Shown: piece by piece, positions 1 to 6,061 of the stretch
How positions within the stretch are numbered: the stretch's first letter is position 1
Layout: each line of letters starts with the position of its first letter
Assembly: GCA_023258655.1 (NCBI GenBank)
Contig: JALQWO010000010.1
Span: 1 to 9,223, forward strand
DNA length: 9,223 nucleotides
Source: Bacteroidia bacterium
GTDB taxonomy: Bacteria > Bacteroidota > Bacteroidia > NS11-12g > UBA955
Direction of reading: 5' to 3'
Position numbers and translations under genes: made by a program
The notes under the pieces: model-generated
Databases searched by the model: none
What the model was told of the DNA's origin: nothing
What the model saw: only the letters and a program-made list of their open reading frames with translations

Positions 1-1
1 A

Positions 2-418
2 AATGCCATCAGTATTGAAGAAAAGCCAACACAGCCCAAGAGCAACTATGCAGTTCCTGGACTATATTTCTATGATAACCAAGTAGTTGAAATAGCAAAA
101 AACCTCAAACCTTCCCCCCGTGGTGAGCTCGAAATTACCGATGTTAACCGCATTTATTTGGAGCAAAAAGCCTTACAAGTTCGCATCATCGAAAGGGGTA
201 CTGCTTGGTTGGATACGGGTACATTCAACTCCCTCATGCAAGCTGGTCAGTACGTACAAGTGATTGAGGATCGTCAAGGTCTTAAAATTGGTTGCATAGA
301 GGAAATTGCGTGGAGACAAGGCTTTATCTCCACCGAAAAATTGTTGGAAATCGCACAGCCCCTCAAGAAAAGCGGTTACGGCACATACTTGGAAAAAATT
401 GTATCGCAAAAGCGATAA
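2..418 (+). CDS. rfbA: Glucose-1-phosphate thymidylyltransferase (RmlA), C-terminal part; 5' end outside window
   Basis: This is the last 138 residues of an enzyme that joins glucose-1-phosphate and dTTP to give dTDP-glucose, the first step of dTDP-L-rhamnose synthesis in the cytosol. The frame is open from base 2 to a TAA at 416-418. Family landmarks are in order: 'IEEKP', 'NYAVPGLYFYDN', 'PSPRGELEITDVN', 'RGTAWLDTGTF' (the Asp of WLDTG is the family's Mg2+ ligand) and the C-terminal helical region 'GCIEEIAWRQGFI'. RmlA proteins are about 290 residues, so roughly half is missing only because the window begins here; nothing suggests truncation in the genome. A TTG at 158 opens a shorter reading but lies inside the conserved domain and is not a real start. 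The gene converges on tyrS with six bases between stops. Other dTDP-sugar genes, if present, would lie to the left. Confidence 0.95.
   Translation, partial: NAISIEEKPTQPKSNYAVPGLYFYDNQVVEIAKNLKPSPRGELEITDVNRIYLEQKALQVRIIERGTAWLDTGTFNSLMQAGQYVQVIEDRQGLKIGCIEEIAWRQGFISTEKLLEIAQPLKKSGYGTYLEKIVSQKR
393..417 (-). terminator. Probable intrinsic terminator of tyrS, inside the 3' end of rfbA
   Basis: On the minus strand, seven bases past the tyrS stop, TATCGC and GCGATA (402-417) can form a 6-bp hairpin with a four-base loop. It is followed by CAA and then six T's (complement of 393-398). The stem is short and the T tract is offset by three bases, so this is a moderate prediction. The hairpin overlaps the last codons and the stop of the convergent rfbA gene. 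On the plus strand no T run follows it, so it would terminate only tyrS. Confidence 0.42.
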
Positions 419-424
419 CCCTCC

Positions 425-1723
425 TTATTTCACCTCAATGAGGAAATATTGCTTCTTGCCTTTTTGGGCGATGAGGTAGCGGCCATGCATAAGCATCTCC
501 GATTTTATGATGCCTTCAACATCGGTGTATTTTTCTTTGTTAAAGGCAAAACCGTTGGCTTGTAACATTTTTTTTGCCTCTGATTTTGAAGGAAAAATCT
601 GTGTGTAGTTGGCAAGCAAATCCAGCACTGCTACACCCTGATTCAACAAATCGATTGATATCTCAAAGCGCTCCATACCTTCTGCTGCCGCTGCAAGCGT
701 GGCTTCATCCAACGCTTTCAAATCCTCGGCAGAACCATTGCCAAAAAATATCTGTGTGGCTTTTAGGGCCATGGCCAAATCCGCTTCCGAATGCACGCGA
801 ACGGTCATTTCGGCTGCCAGCTCTTTTTGCAATAACCGCAAATGTTCTTGTCCCGTATGATTGACAATCAACGCTTCTATTTCTTCCTTACCCTTTAGTG
901 AATAAATTTTAATGAATCGAACCGCGTCTTCATCAGCCACGTTCAACCAAAACTGATAGAATTTGTATGGGGATGTTTTTGCGGGGTCTAACCAGACATT
1001 GCCTCCTTCGGATTTGCCAAATTTTGTACCATCCGATTTGGTAATCAACGGCGCCGTTAGCGCATATCCCTCTCCTCCGGCCATTCTGCGAATCAACTCG
1101 GTGCCCGTGGTGATATTTCCCCATTGATCGCTGCCACCCATCTGTAATTTGCAGCCTTCTTCCCGGTACAAATGCAGAAAATCGTACCCCTGAACCAACT
1201 GATATGAAAACTCAGTAAAGGAAATTCCACCCGCCTCGAGTCTGTTTCGTACACTGTCTTTCCCCATCATATAACTGACAGTAATATGTTTACCAACATC
1301 GCGAATGAAATCAAGAAAAGACCAATTCTTGAACCAATCATAGTTGTTCACCATTTTGGCCTGATTGCCTGAATCTCCGAATTCGATGAACTTCTGCAAT
1401 TGCTTTTTCTGACATGCAATGTTGTGTTCGATGGTAGCGATGTCGAGCAGTTTACGCTCGTCGCTCTTTCCACTTGGATCTCCAACCATTCCAGTGGCAC
1501 CACCAACGAGGGCAACAGGTTTGTGACCAGCGCGCTGGAAGTGTACCAACTGCATGATGGGAACCAAATTGCCGATATGCAATGAATCTGCAGTAGGATC
1601 AAAACCAACATACCCCGTTACTTGCTCGGTATTCAGCAATTCATGGGTGCCGGGCATCGCATCGTGTAGCAAACCGCGCCAGCGAAGTTCTTCTACAAAA
1701 TCAAAATTTGGTTGAAACGACAT
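425..1723 (-). CDS. tyrS: Tyrosyl-tRNA synthetase
   Basis: This cytosolic enzyme charges tRNA-Tyr with tyrosine using ATP (class I aminoacyl-tRNA synthetase). The 432-residue protein has the class I signatures: 'HIGN' at 49-52 (HIGH motif) and 'KFGKS' at 234-238 (KMSKS motif). The substrate pocket is visible: 'GYVGFDPTADSLHIGN', Y174/Q178/D181 in 'SYQLVQGYD', and 'GGSDQWGN' near 197-203. The last ~65 residues ('IFPSKSEAKKMLQANGFAFN') form the S4-like tRNA-binding domain, so this is the full-length bacterial TyrS. The frame stays open to an ATG at 1756, but the ATG at 1723 gives the normal N terminus ('MSFQPNFDFVEELRWRGLL'), avoids overlapping the upstream gene, and sits six bases after a TAcCTTTG promoter element. 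No T-box or long leader is present. Nothing looks unusual in the coding sequence. Confidence 0.97.
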   Translation of the reverse strand: MSFQPNFDFVEELRWRGLLHDAMPGTHELLNTEQVTGYVGFDPTADSLHIGNLVPIMQLVHFQRAGHKPVALVGGATGMVGDPSGKSDERKLLDIATIEHNIACQKKQLQKFIEFGDSGNQAKMVNNYDWFKNWSFLDFIRDVGKHITVSYMMGKDSVRNRLEAGGISFTEFSYQLVQGYDFLHLYREEGCKLQMGGSDQWGNITTGTELIRRMAGGEGYALTAPLITKSDGTKFGKSEGGNVWLDPAKTSPYKFYQFWLNVADEDAVRFIKIYSLKGKEEIEALIVNHTGQEHLRLLQKELAAEMTVRVHSEADLAMALKATQIFFGNGSAEDLKALDEATLAAAAEGMERFEISIDLLNQGVAVLDLLANYTQIFPSKSEAKKMLQANGFAFNKEKYTDVEGIIKSEMLMHGRYLIAQKGKKQYFLIEVK

Positions 1724-1729
1724 ACCCCG

Positions 1730-1737
1730 CAAAGGTA
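1730..1737 (-). promoter_or_regulatory. tyrS promoter -7 element (TACCTTTG)
   Basis: Read on the minus strand, TACCTTTG matches the Bacteroidota -7 consensus TAnnTTTG exactly. It ends six bases before the tyrS ATG, so transcription would begin within a few bases of the start codon and the message would be nearly leaderless. No TTG -33 element stands out at the usual spacing. It lies in the 22-base gap after the previous gene, so tyrS can be transcribed alone even if upstream transcripts read through. Confidence 0.55.
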
Positions 1738-1745
1738 AAGGAAAA

Positions 1746-2165
1746 TTACTCCCCACGCTTGGCGATAGCGTCTGAGATGTACTGTTTCAGCGCTTCAGTA
1801 TCCTCGTCGTTCATACTGCTGGTAGCCAAAGAAACCACCTGTGCAGTTTCTTTTAGCATGAAATTGATTTCGTACAACAGGTAATCGATCCGCTGAAGAT
1901 ATTTCCAAGGTATGGATTTGTATTGAGAGAAAAAATGAATTCGGAAGGATATCCCCACTTCATCAGCTTGAATGAAGTACGTGCCTGTTCTTTTCTTATA
2001 CAACCAATACACCAATGGTATTGAAACAGCCAACCACAGCAAGCCTCCAGTCATACCCCAAATACCAAAATGAAATGCCCATCCCACAAAGCAAGCTACA
2101 CCCAATACAATTAATGCGGGTAATTCTGCTTTTTGCTTGGGGATCTCTACGTAAAAATTCGACAT
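1746..2165 (-). CDS. Small membrane protein with two N-terminal helices and a bacterial PH-like C-terminal domain
   Basis: The 139-residue protein is not assigned to a named gene. Residues ~16-37 and ~39-56 are hydrophobic and form a helical hairpin in the inner membrane. They are followed by a positive patch ('YKKRTG') and a ~75-residue cytosolic tail with alternating strands ('TYFIQADEVGISFRI', 'KSIPWKYLQRIDYL') ending in a helix ('DTEALKQYISDAIAKRG'). This order, two helices then a small beta domain with a 'W-K-x-L-x-x-I' strand, resembles bacterial PH-domain membrane proteins; that is inference from pattern. The frame extends to 2270, but the ATG at 2165 is chosen because it overlaps the upstream stop by one base (TAATG), typical of translational coupling. 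No separate promoter is seen, so it is probably co-transcribed with the T9SS protein upstream. tyrS follows after 22 bases. Confidence 0.8.
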   Translation of the reverse strand: MSNFYVEIPKQKAELPALIVLGVACFVGWAFHFGIWGMTGGLLWLAVSIPLVYWLYKKRTGTYFIQADEVGISFRIHFFSQYKSIPWKYLQRIDYLLYEINFMLKETAQVVSLATSSMNDEDTEALKQYISDAIAKRGE

Positions 2166-2860
2166 TATTCTTTGATCCAAATACGATTCACTCCTGCCAC
2201 GGTTACCGTGTAGACACCATTCGCCAAATCCTGTGTGTGGGCCAACCAAAGACCGTTGTTTGTTTCCCAATTCACGGGAATCACCGCACCAGTTACAGAA
2301 AGTATTTGGGGTTGAATCCCGCTTTGATGTGCTACATGCAAAACGTCTTTGGTAGGATTGGGAAAAACAGAGAGTTGATTGTTCTCATGGAGGGTAGCAA
2401 CCCCGCTCGTGCCCGTTATCAGTATACTGAAGTTCTTGATGGTGTCGGGCTGGGCTACTGGGAAAAAGCCATTGAGTTTTGCATAGGCCGTAACCGCAAA
2501 TTTCAATGGAAACAAACCTGCTTGGTTAGGCGTGCCATTCAGTTTGATGCATCGCACCGCAGAGGGTAAATAAATGCAACGAGGCTCATAGCAAACGTAA
2601 CCCATACCCGTGGGTAAGCCAATTACTTTGGTTAACTTCAAAGAGTCGATGGTTACCTTTTGTTTACTTCCTCCCACGATGGCTGACGTGTCTTTGAATG
2701 ACAAAATCATCACAGTTTGGTTATAGGCTACACCCACGGCGCCATCGGCCAATTGACTTGGGTAAAACCCGGGAACTTTGATGGTAGTATCTGGCGTACA
2801 CATTTGTGCCGATGCCATCCATGTTGCCGAAAATAATAGTGAAAGAAGTAGTTTTTTCAT
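2165..2860 (-). CDS. T9SS-exported small protein with Ig-like (He_PIG-type) domain
   Basis: The 231-residue protein has a Sec signal peptide (MKKLLLSLLF..., cleavage likely after 'ASAQ', residue ~19). A middle domain spans ~25-150 and a T9SS sorting domain ~162-231, opening with 'LSVFPNPTKDVL' and closing with 'ANGVYTVTVAG...IKE'. The middle domain has the look of a putative Ig/cadherin-like fold common in Bacteroidota surface proteins: 'GVAYNQTVMIL' near the start, then 'GLPTGMGYVCYEPRC' and 'C-x-x-LNGTPNQAGLFPL'. Three cysteines (C90, C95, C104) sit where such domains often carry a disulfide. The protein should cross the outer membrane through the T9SS and be anchored or released; its ligand is unknown. 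The ATG at 2860 is preferred over one at 2899 because it begins the signal peptide and lies downstream of a TATCTTTG promoter element. Its stop overlaps the next gene's ATG. Confidence 0.88.
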   Translation of the reverse strand: MKKLLLSLLFSATWMASAQMCTPDTTIKVPGFYPSQLADGAVGVAYNQTVMILSFKDTSAIVGGSKQKVTIDSLKLTKVIGLPTGMGYVCYEPRCIYLPSAVRCIKLNGTPNQAGLFPLKFAVTAYAKLNGFFPVAQPDTIKNFSILITGTSGVATLHENNQLSVFPNPTKDVLHVAHQSGIQPQILSVTGAVIPVNWETNNGLWLAHTQDLANGVYTVTVAGVNRIWIKE

Positions 2861-2877
2861 GCGGTTGGTATTTGATT

Positions 2878-2885
2878 CAAAGATA
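2878..2885 (-). promoter_or_regulatory. -7 element (TATCTTTG) of the Ig-like T9SS protein gene
   Basis: TATCTTTG on the minus strand is an exact TAnnTTTG match, 17 bases before the ATG at 2860 and inside the 48-base gap after the glycosyltransferase gene. The -33 region is AT-rich but has no clear TTG. It supports the choice of the 2860 start, since a start at 2899 would place the promoter inside the gene. Confidence 0.5.
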
Positions 2886-2908
2886 ATGGGAAAGAACATT
2901 ATTTAAAT

Positions 2909-4201
2909 TTACGAGGGCAGGGAGGTGTGCGATTTCAACTTATGATAAAAATAACCTTGGGCAAAAATCAGGAAAATTAATCCGCCAATGCCTTGAATAC
3001 GGTATCCACTAATATCCCTACGCAGGTCGAACGGAAGGGCCTCAAAGAAAACCACAACGCCCATCAACAAGGCGCCCAAAAACAATCCCCAAAACACCCA
3101 TTTTTTGACTAATGATGGTTGAAAAATCACATCGTTAAGAACGAAAACAAGCAAAGGCCAGACCATGAATAGGCTGTAGTCTCTTTGGTGCGGAAAAGCG
3201 AGTGGAATACAGGCCAAGAACATGGACATCGTCAAAAGCTCCCATTGGGGAATGGCCAATTTTCGGAAGCGCACCAGCCAAAACCAACAAGTCGTTAAAA
3301 CAAGCAACCGAAACAACTGGGTTGTGGCAAAGACCCCAGTGGCACCCATGGAGAACCAATCCACCCTTGCCTCACCTTCAATGTTGAGCCCGGTTAAATA
3401 TTTTGTGATTAACGCACCCATATCAATAAAACCACCCTCGCCCAATTCTACGATGTGGTTTTTGGAAAATGGATTGATGTTATTCAACCAACTCCGTAAT
3501 ATTTCTGTGTGATAATCCGCAGGCAAATACACATAGGGAACAACCACCATGGCCACAGAGAGTAGGACCGCTGTGGTGAAGGCGCTCCATTTGCGCATCA
3601 AAAACAACTGTCCCACCATATAAACTGGCAAGATCTTCAGGGTTACTCCGAATGCCAAGCCCAAATTCTTTCTCCACGATCCAGAAATACTGCCCTCAAA
3701 GGCTTTGACAACGCCCCAAACAATCACGATGGTCATTTGTCCGTAAAGCAAATTGAGAAACACCCATCGATACGTGAGCAAAGCAAAGCACAGCCAAAAG
3801 TAAAAACCTTTTTTATCGCGTGTAGTTTGAAAGGTTTTGGCCACGAACAGCACCAATTCGTACACAAAAAACAGATTGAGTGTGTTCCAAAGGAATTTCA
3901 GCAGAAACAACCCGAAAGGGATTTCCTCAGAAACAATGAATTTCGGTAACCATGTGAATGGCGCGAGCAAGCTCGCAAAAAGAGGACTGTAATAGTAATA
4001 AAGCGCCCATCCTTGGGCGTTGTATGGCTCTGTGTAAGGATTTTTAAGTTGGGTCAATCGCTGAGCAGCACCAAAGAAAATATCCAGATCGTTATTGGTA
4101 CTCAAACTTCTCAAGAATGGCCAAGCCAACAACAGCCCAAACACCCAAACAAGGATTTTGATATTTTTTTGGAAGGGATAGGATTGTGGGTTGCTCACCA
4201 T
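2909..4201 (-). CDS. Polytopic membrane glycosyltransferase, GT87 / DUF2029-like
   Basis: The 430-residue integral membrane protein has about ten hydrophobic segments. It fits the GT-C-fold family GT87 (DUF2029), which includes mycobacterial mannosyltransferases that take sugar from a polyprenyl-phosphate donor at the outer face of the inner membrane. Features seen: an acidic pair in the first outer loop ('NNDLDIFFGAAQRL', D38 and D40), 'NPYTEPY', 'YYYYSPLFA' (68-76), 'LLYGQMTIVI' (151-160, the Gly-Gln typical of the family) and 'LKILPVYM' (188-195, the family's K-x-x-P element). 'FPHQRDYSLFMVWPLL' lies in a late helix/loop. The start at 4201 is seven bases after a TAAATTTG promoter element. 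The acceptor is unknown. It leads the minus-strand gene run towards tyrS and is divergent from a tRNA gene. Confidence 0.85.
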   Translation of the reverse strand: MVSNPQSYPFQKNIKILVWVFGLLLAWPFLRSLSTNNDLDIFFGAAQRLTQLKNPYTEPYNAQGWALYYYYSPLFASLLAPFTWLPKFIVSEEIPFGLFLLKFLWNTLNLFFVYELVLFVAKTFQTTRDKKGFYFWLCFALLTYRWVFLNLLYGQMTIVIVWGVVKAFEGSISGSWRKNLGLAFGVTLKILPVYMVGQLFLMRKWSAFTTAVLLSVAMVVVPYVYLPADYHTEILRSWLNNINPFSKNHIVELGEGGFIDMGALITKYLTGLNIEGEARVDWFSMGATGVFATTQLFRLLVLTTCWFWLVRFRKLAIPQWELLTMSMFLACIPLAFPHQRDYSLFMVWPLLVFVLNDVIFQPSLVKKWVFWGLFLGALLMGVVVFFEALPFDLRRDISGYRIQGIGGLIFLIFAQGYFYHKLKSHTSLPS

Positions 4202-4208
4202 GAATGCA

Positions 4209-4216
4209 CAAATTTA
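4209..4216 (-). promoter_or_regulatory. -7 element (TAAATTTG) of the GT87-like gene
   Basis: TAAATTTG on the minus strand matches TAnnTTTG exactly and ends seven bases before the ATG, so the transcript would have almost no leader. A TTTTG lies 14 bases further upstream, shorter than the usual 17-23 spacing, so the -33 element is doubtful. Confidence 0.5.
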
Positions 4217-4268
4217 ACCAATGGCGAGTTCAAAATGTGTTCTGCGTGAGAAATCGGTCTGATTGCGT

Positions 4269-4276
4269 TAATTTTG
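4269..4276 (+). promoter_or_regulatory. -7 element (TAATTTTG) of the tRNA-Arg gene
   Basis: TAATTTTG on the plus strand is an exact TAnnTTTG match, ending nine bases before the mature tRNA 5' end. That distance leaves a 5' extension of only a few bases for RNase P to remove. No clear TTG was found 17-23 bases upstream. It is divergent from the glycosyltransferase promoter about 55 bases to the left. Confidence 0.5.
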
Positions 4277-4285
4277 CGGCCCCTT

Positions 4286-4357
4286 GGCCCCGTAGTTCAA
4301 TGGATAGAATAGATGTTTCCTAAACATTTGATATGAGTTCGATTCTCGTCGGGGCTA
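4286..4357 (+). tRNA. tRNA-Arg (anticodon CCU)
   Basis: The 72 bases fold into a full cloverleaf and read AGG arginine codons. The acceptor stem GGCCCCG pairs with CGGGGCT (a G-U pair at 1-72), with A73 as discriminator. T8 and A9 are present. The D stem is GTTC/GAAT with loop AATGGATA (A14, G18-G19, A21 present). The anticodon stem is GATGT/ACATT with loop TTCCTAA, giving CCU at 34-36. The variable loop is four bases (TGAT), and the T arm is ATGAG/CTCGT with loop TTCGATT. The 3' CCA is not encoded (CAA follows), so it must be added by CCA transferase. A promoter element precedes it and a strong hairpin follows it, so it is a single-gene unit. Confidence 0.95.
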
Positions 4358-4377
4358 CAAAAGCAAATTGCCTGTTG

Positions 4378-4407
4378 AAAAAGTGAAGCTTCTGCTTCAC
4401 TTTTTTT
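4378..4407 (+). terminator. Bidirectional intrinsic terminator between tRNA-Arg and the propeller gene
   Basis: A perfect 12-bp stem (4378-4389 with 4394-4405) closes a TTCT loop. Its core is AGTGAAGC/GCTTCACT and it runs into seven T's (4401-4407) on the plus strand, terminating the tRNA transcript. The left arm begins with AAAAA, so on the minus strand the same hairpin also ends in T's. It can therefore terminate the secreted-repeat gene whose stop lies about 65 bases to the right. Confidence 0.85.
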
Positions 4408-4471
4408 GTTTCGAAAGATACATCGTAATACTATCTGGGAGAAAGCAACAACCCAAACATCGATGAATTAA

Positions 4472-5956
4472 TTATTTACCCAATACACTGAACATTTGAC
4501 AAAATTTGTCTCCTACACAAAACCAATAGTTCCCTTGCGCCAATGCACCCAGTGAAATGTTGGTGAATTCAGTGATGAATGTTCCCGTTAGCACCAATTT
4601 GCCATTGCTATCCACAACATGGTATTCAGACCCGTTACAATGGGAGTTCACTTTCACACAAAGAATATCATGGGTTGGATTGGGAAACAGCACTATCTGC
4701 TGTATTGGGTATTTTTCCTGAACCGACAGTGTATTCAAATCAAAAACCCTCACTTGCCCCGTACTCTCCCTTTTAAAAGGTGCACCTATGGCAACGGTAT
4801 TGGCATCAGGCATACTCACCGAACTACCAGATCGATCGTCGGATGACTCACCGTCAATGTCAATGCCTCGTTGCTTCCAAGAGTTGCCATCCCAGTGATA
4901 TACACGCACATGTCCATTTAAATTTGAATTCCCACGATTTCTAGCTGCACCTATCGCAATGGTATTTGAATCCACCATGCTAATTGATTCCCCCGATCTG
5001 TCTCCTGTTGATTCACCGTCGATGTCAAGTCCTTTTTGAATCCATTTGTTTCCTTTCCAAACATAAATACGCACTTGGCCGGCATCTGTTCCATTGCCAT
5101 CATTTCGTGGTGCCCCAATGGCAACGGTATTTGAATCAGGCATACTAACCGAGAAACCTGAATAATCACCCTGAGCCTCTCCATCTATGTCATCTCCTTT
5201 CTGCAACCATGTAACACCATTCCAAACATAAACTCGTACGTGTCCTACATCATTGTTGCCAAAAAAAACACCGTCATTGAGTTCCGCGCCTATTGCAATC
5301 GTGTTTGCATCTGGCATGTCTATGCTACAACCTGATAAATCCCACGAAGTTTCTCCATAAATATCCTTGCCTTTTTTTGTCCATGAATTGCCATTCCAAT
5401 AATAAATACGCACTTGGCCAGACCATGTACCATTAATATCATTTTCGGCTGCTGCTATTGCAACAGTATTTGAATCAGGCATGCACAACGCATTACCCGA
5501 TCTATCATACACCGAATCCCCTTCAATGTCATCTCCTTTCTGTACCCATGCATTGCCACGCCAAGAATAAATCCGTACATGACCAGCATCTATTCCATTG
5601 CCGTCATTATAGCGCGCCCCAACAGCAAGCGTATTTGGATCGGGCATGCTCAAAGATCTGCCAAATTCATCTCCAACTGCCTCCCCATATATATCCATGC
5701 CTTTGTGTATCCAAGCGTTGGCTACCCAGTTATATACACGCACACTGCCATTACTAAATCCTTTTGCGGGATTCAAGGGTGCGCCAATGGCAATAGTTGT
5801 TGCGCTGGGCATACTTACTGCACTTCCAAACCTATCCCCTTGTTTATCCCCATCAATATCCAAACCGATTTGCGTTTGTGCATTTAAAAGAGATACCCCC
5901 AACATCATGAAAGCGACAAGTAAAATTCGATGGAGATTTTTAATGGGATATGTCAC
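4472..5956 (-). CDS. T9SS-exported seven-repeat FG-GAP / integrin-type beta-propeller protein
   Basis: The 494-residue protein has a signal peptide (residues ~1-26, ending 'LLNAQ'), seven tandem repeats and a T9SS sorting domain (~420-494, 'IVLFPNPTHDIL'). The repeats begin with 'DI(D/Y/E)G(E/D)' at residues 33, 88, 143, 198, 256, 311 and 366; six intervals measure 55, 55, 55, 58, 55 and 55. Each reads roughly DIDGE..GDRSG..VSMPD.NTVAIGA..NDGNG..GHVRVY.W.GN.W.QKG, the FG-GAP_2-like pattern of secreted Bacteroidota proteins. Seven copies fit one closed seven-bladed propeller. The last repeat lacks the 'W...W.QKG' strand, and the mature N terminus ('QIGLDIDG') could supply it. Acidic DxDG turns may bind calcium; the ligand is unknown. 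The start is GTG at 5956: an in-frame TGA lies two codons upstream and a promoter immediately before. Alternative internal ATGs would remove most of the signal peptide. Confidence 0.9.
   Translation of the reverse strand: MTYPIKNLHRILLVAFMMLGVSLLNAQTQIGLDIDGDKQGDRFGSAVSMPSATTIAIGAPLNPAKGFSNGSVRVYNWVANAWIHKGMDIYGEAVGDEFGRSLSMPDPNTLAVGARYNDGNGIDAGHVRIYSWRGNAWVQKGDDIEGDSVYDRSGNALCMPDSNTVAIAAAENDINGTWSGQVRIYYWNGNSWTKKGKDIYGETSWDLSGCSIDMPDANTIAIGAELNDGVFFGNNDVGHVRVYVWNGVTWLQKGDDIDGEAQGDYSGFSVSMPDSNTVAIGAPRNDGNGTDAGQVRIYVWKGNKWIQKGLDIDGESTGDRSGESISMVDSNTIAIGAARNRGNSNLNGHVRVYHWDGNSWKQRGIDIDGESSDDRSGSSVSMPDANTVAIGAPFKRESTGQVRVFDLNTLSVQEKYPIQQIVLFPNPTHDILCVKVNSHCNGSEYHVVDSNGKLVLTGTFITEFTNISLGALAQGNYWFCVGDKFCQMFSVLGK
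4736..5860 (-). repeat. Seven tandem ~165-bp coding repeats (propeller blades)
   Basis: The seven blades correspond to a ~165-bp period, with one 174-bp unit (the fourth, carrying a three-residue insertion 'FFGNN' region). At DNA level the copies are clearly related, for example recurring minus-strand GCATGCCTGATTCAAATAC-like stretches around 'MPDSNTVAI', but diverged at many positions. The array looks old rather than freshly amplified. The final unit is shorter, about 42 codons. Confidence 0.88.
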
Positions 5957-5960
5957 ATGT

Positions 5961-5989
5961 CAAACTTACTGAATTTTTGGACTTTACAA
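5961..5989 (-). promoter_or_regulatory. Promoter of the propeller gene (TTG - 18 - TAAGTTTG)
   Basis: On the minus strand a TTG (5987-5989) is followed after 18 bases by TAAGTTTG (5961-5968), matching both parts of the Bacteroidota promoter at accepted spacing. The GTG start codon begins only four bases after the -7 element, so the start of transcription must fall on or next to the start codon. This predicts a leaderless mRNA. Confidence 0.65.
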
Positions 5990-6028
5990 TCAATCCATAA
6001 TCCCGAACGACAAAACGAATTATCAAGT

Positions 6029-6058
6029 TTAGGGGCCGCGATAAATCGCGGCCCCTAA
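6029..6058. repeat. Perfect GC-rich inverted repeat (14-bp arms, AA centre)
   Basis: TTAGGGGCCGCGAT (6029-6042) and its exact reverse complement (6045-6058) flank two A's. With a more realistic loop (ATAAAT), a 12-bp stem rich in G-C would form. It stands in an AT-rich gap three bases after the small exported protein's stop codon and about 70 bases upstream of the propeller gene. Neither strand has a T run after it, so it is not a canonical intrinsic terminator. It could be a transcript-end stem, a REP-like repeat, or a protein-binding palindrome. Confidence 0.8.
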
Positions 6059-6061
6059 TCA

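Noticed and set aside
1724..1745. T-box or other leader control for tyrS
   Set aside because: The gap upstream is only 22 bases and the predicted leader is near zero; there is no space for a structured leader.
1724..1756. Longer N terminus of TyrS beginning at 1756
   Set aside because: It would overlap the upstream gene and place the promoter element inside the gene, and the extra 11 residues do not resemble TyrS.
2015..2569. 184-codon open frame on the plus strand
   Set aside because: It lies opposite the membrane protein and the Ig-like T9SS gene, both of which have signal peptides, domains and promoters. Its translation shows no domain or sensible composition.
4276..4284. GCGGCCCCT just before the tRNA, identical to nine bases of the 6029-6058 palindrome
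   Set aside because: No inverted partner beside it; the similarity is explained by chance and by the GC-rich tRNA 5' end.
4736..5860. Regular repeats suggestive of a CRISPR array
   Set aside because: The 165-bp period is in frame, diverged and coding for propeller blades; there are no short identical repeats with unique spacers.
5458..5972. Overlapping plus-strand open frames of about 100 codons opposite the propeller gene
   Set aside because: They are antisense shadows of the repeat array, rich in His, Pro and Cys in repeating positions, and reflect the repeat period rather than a gene.
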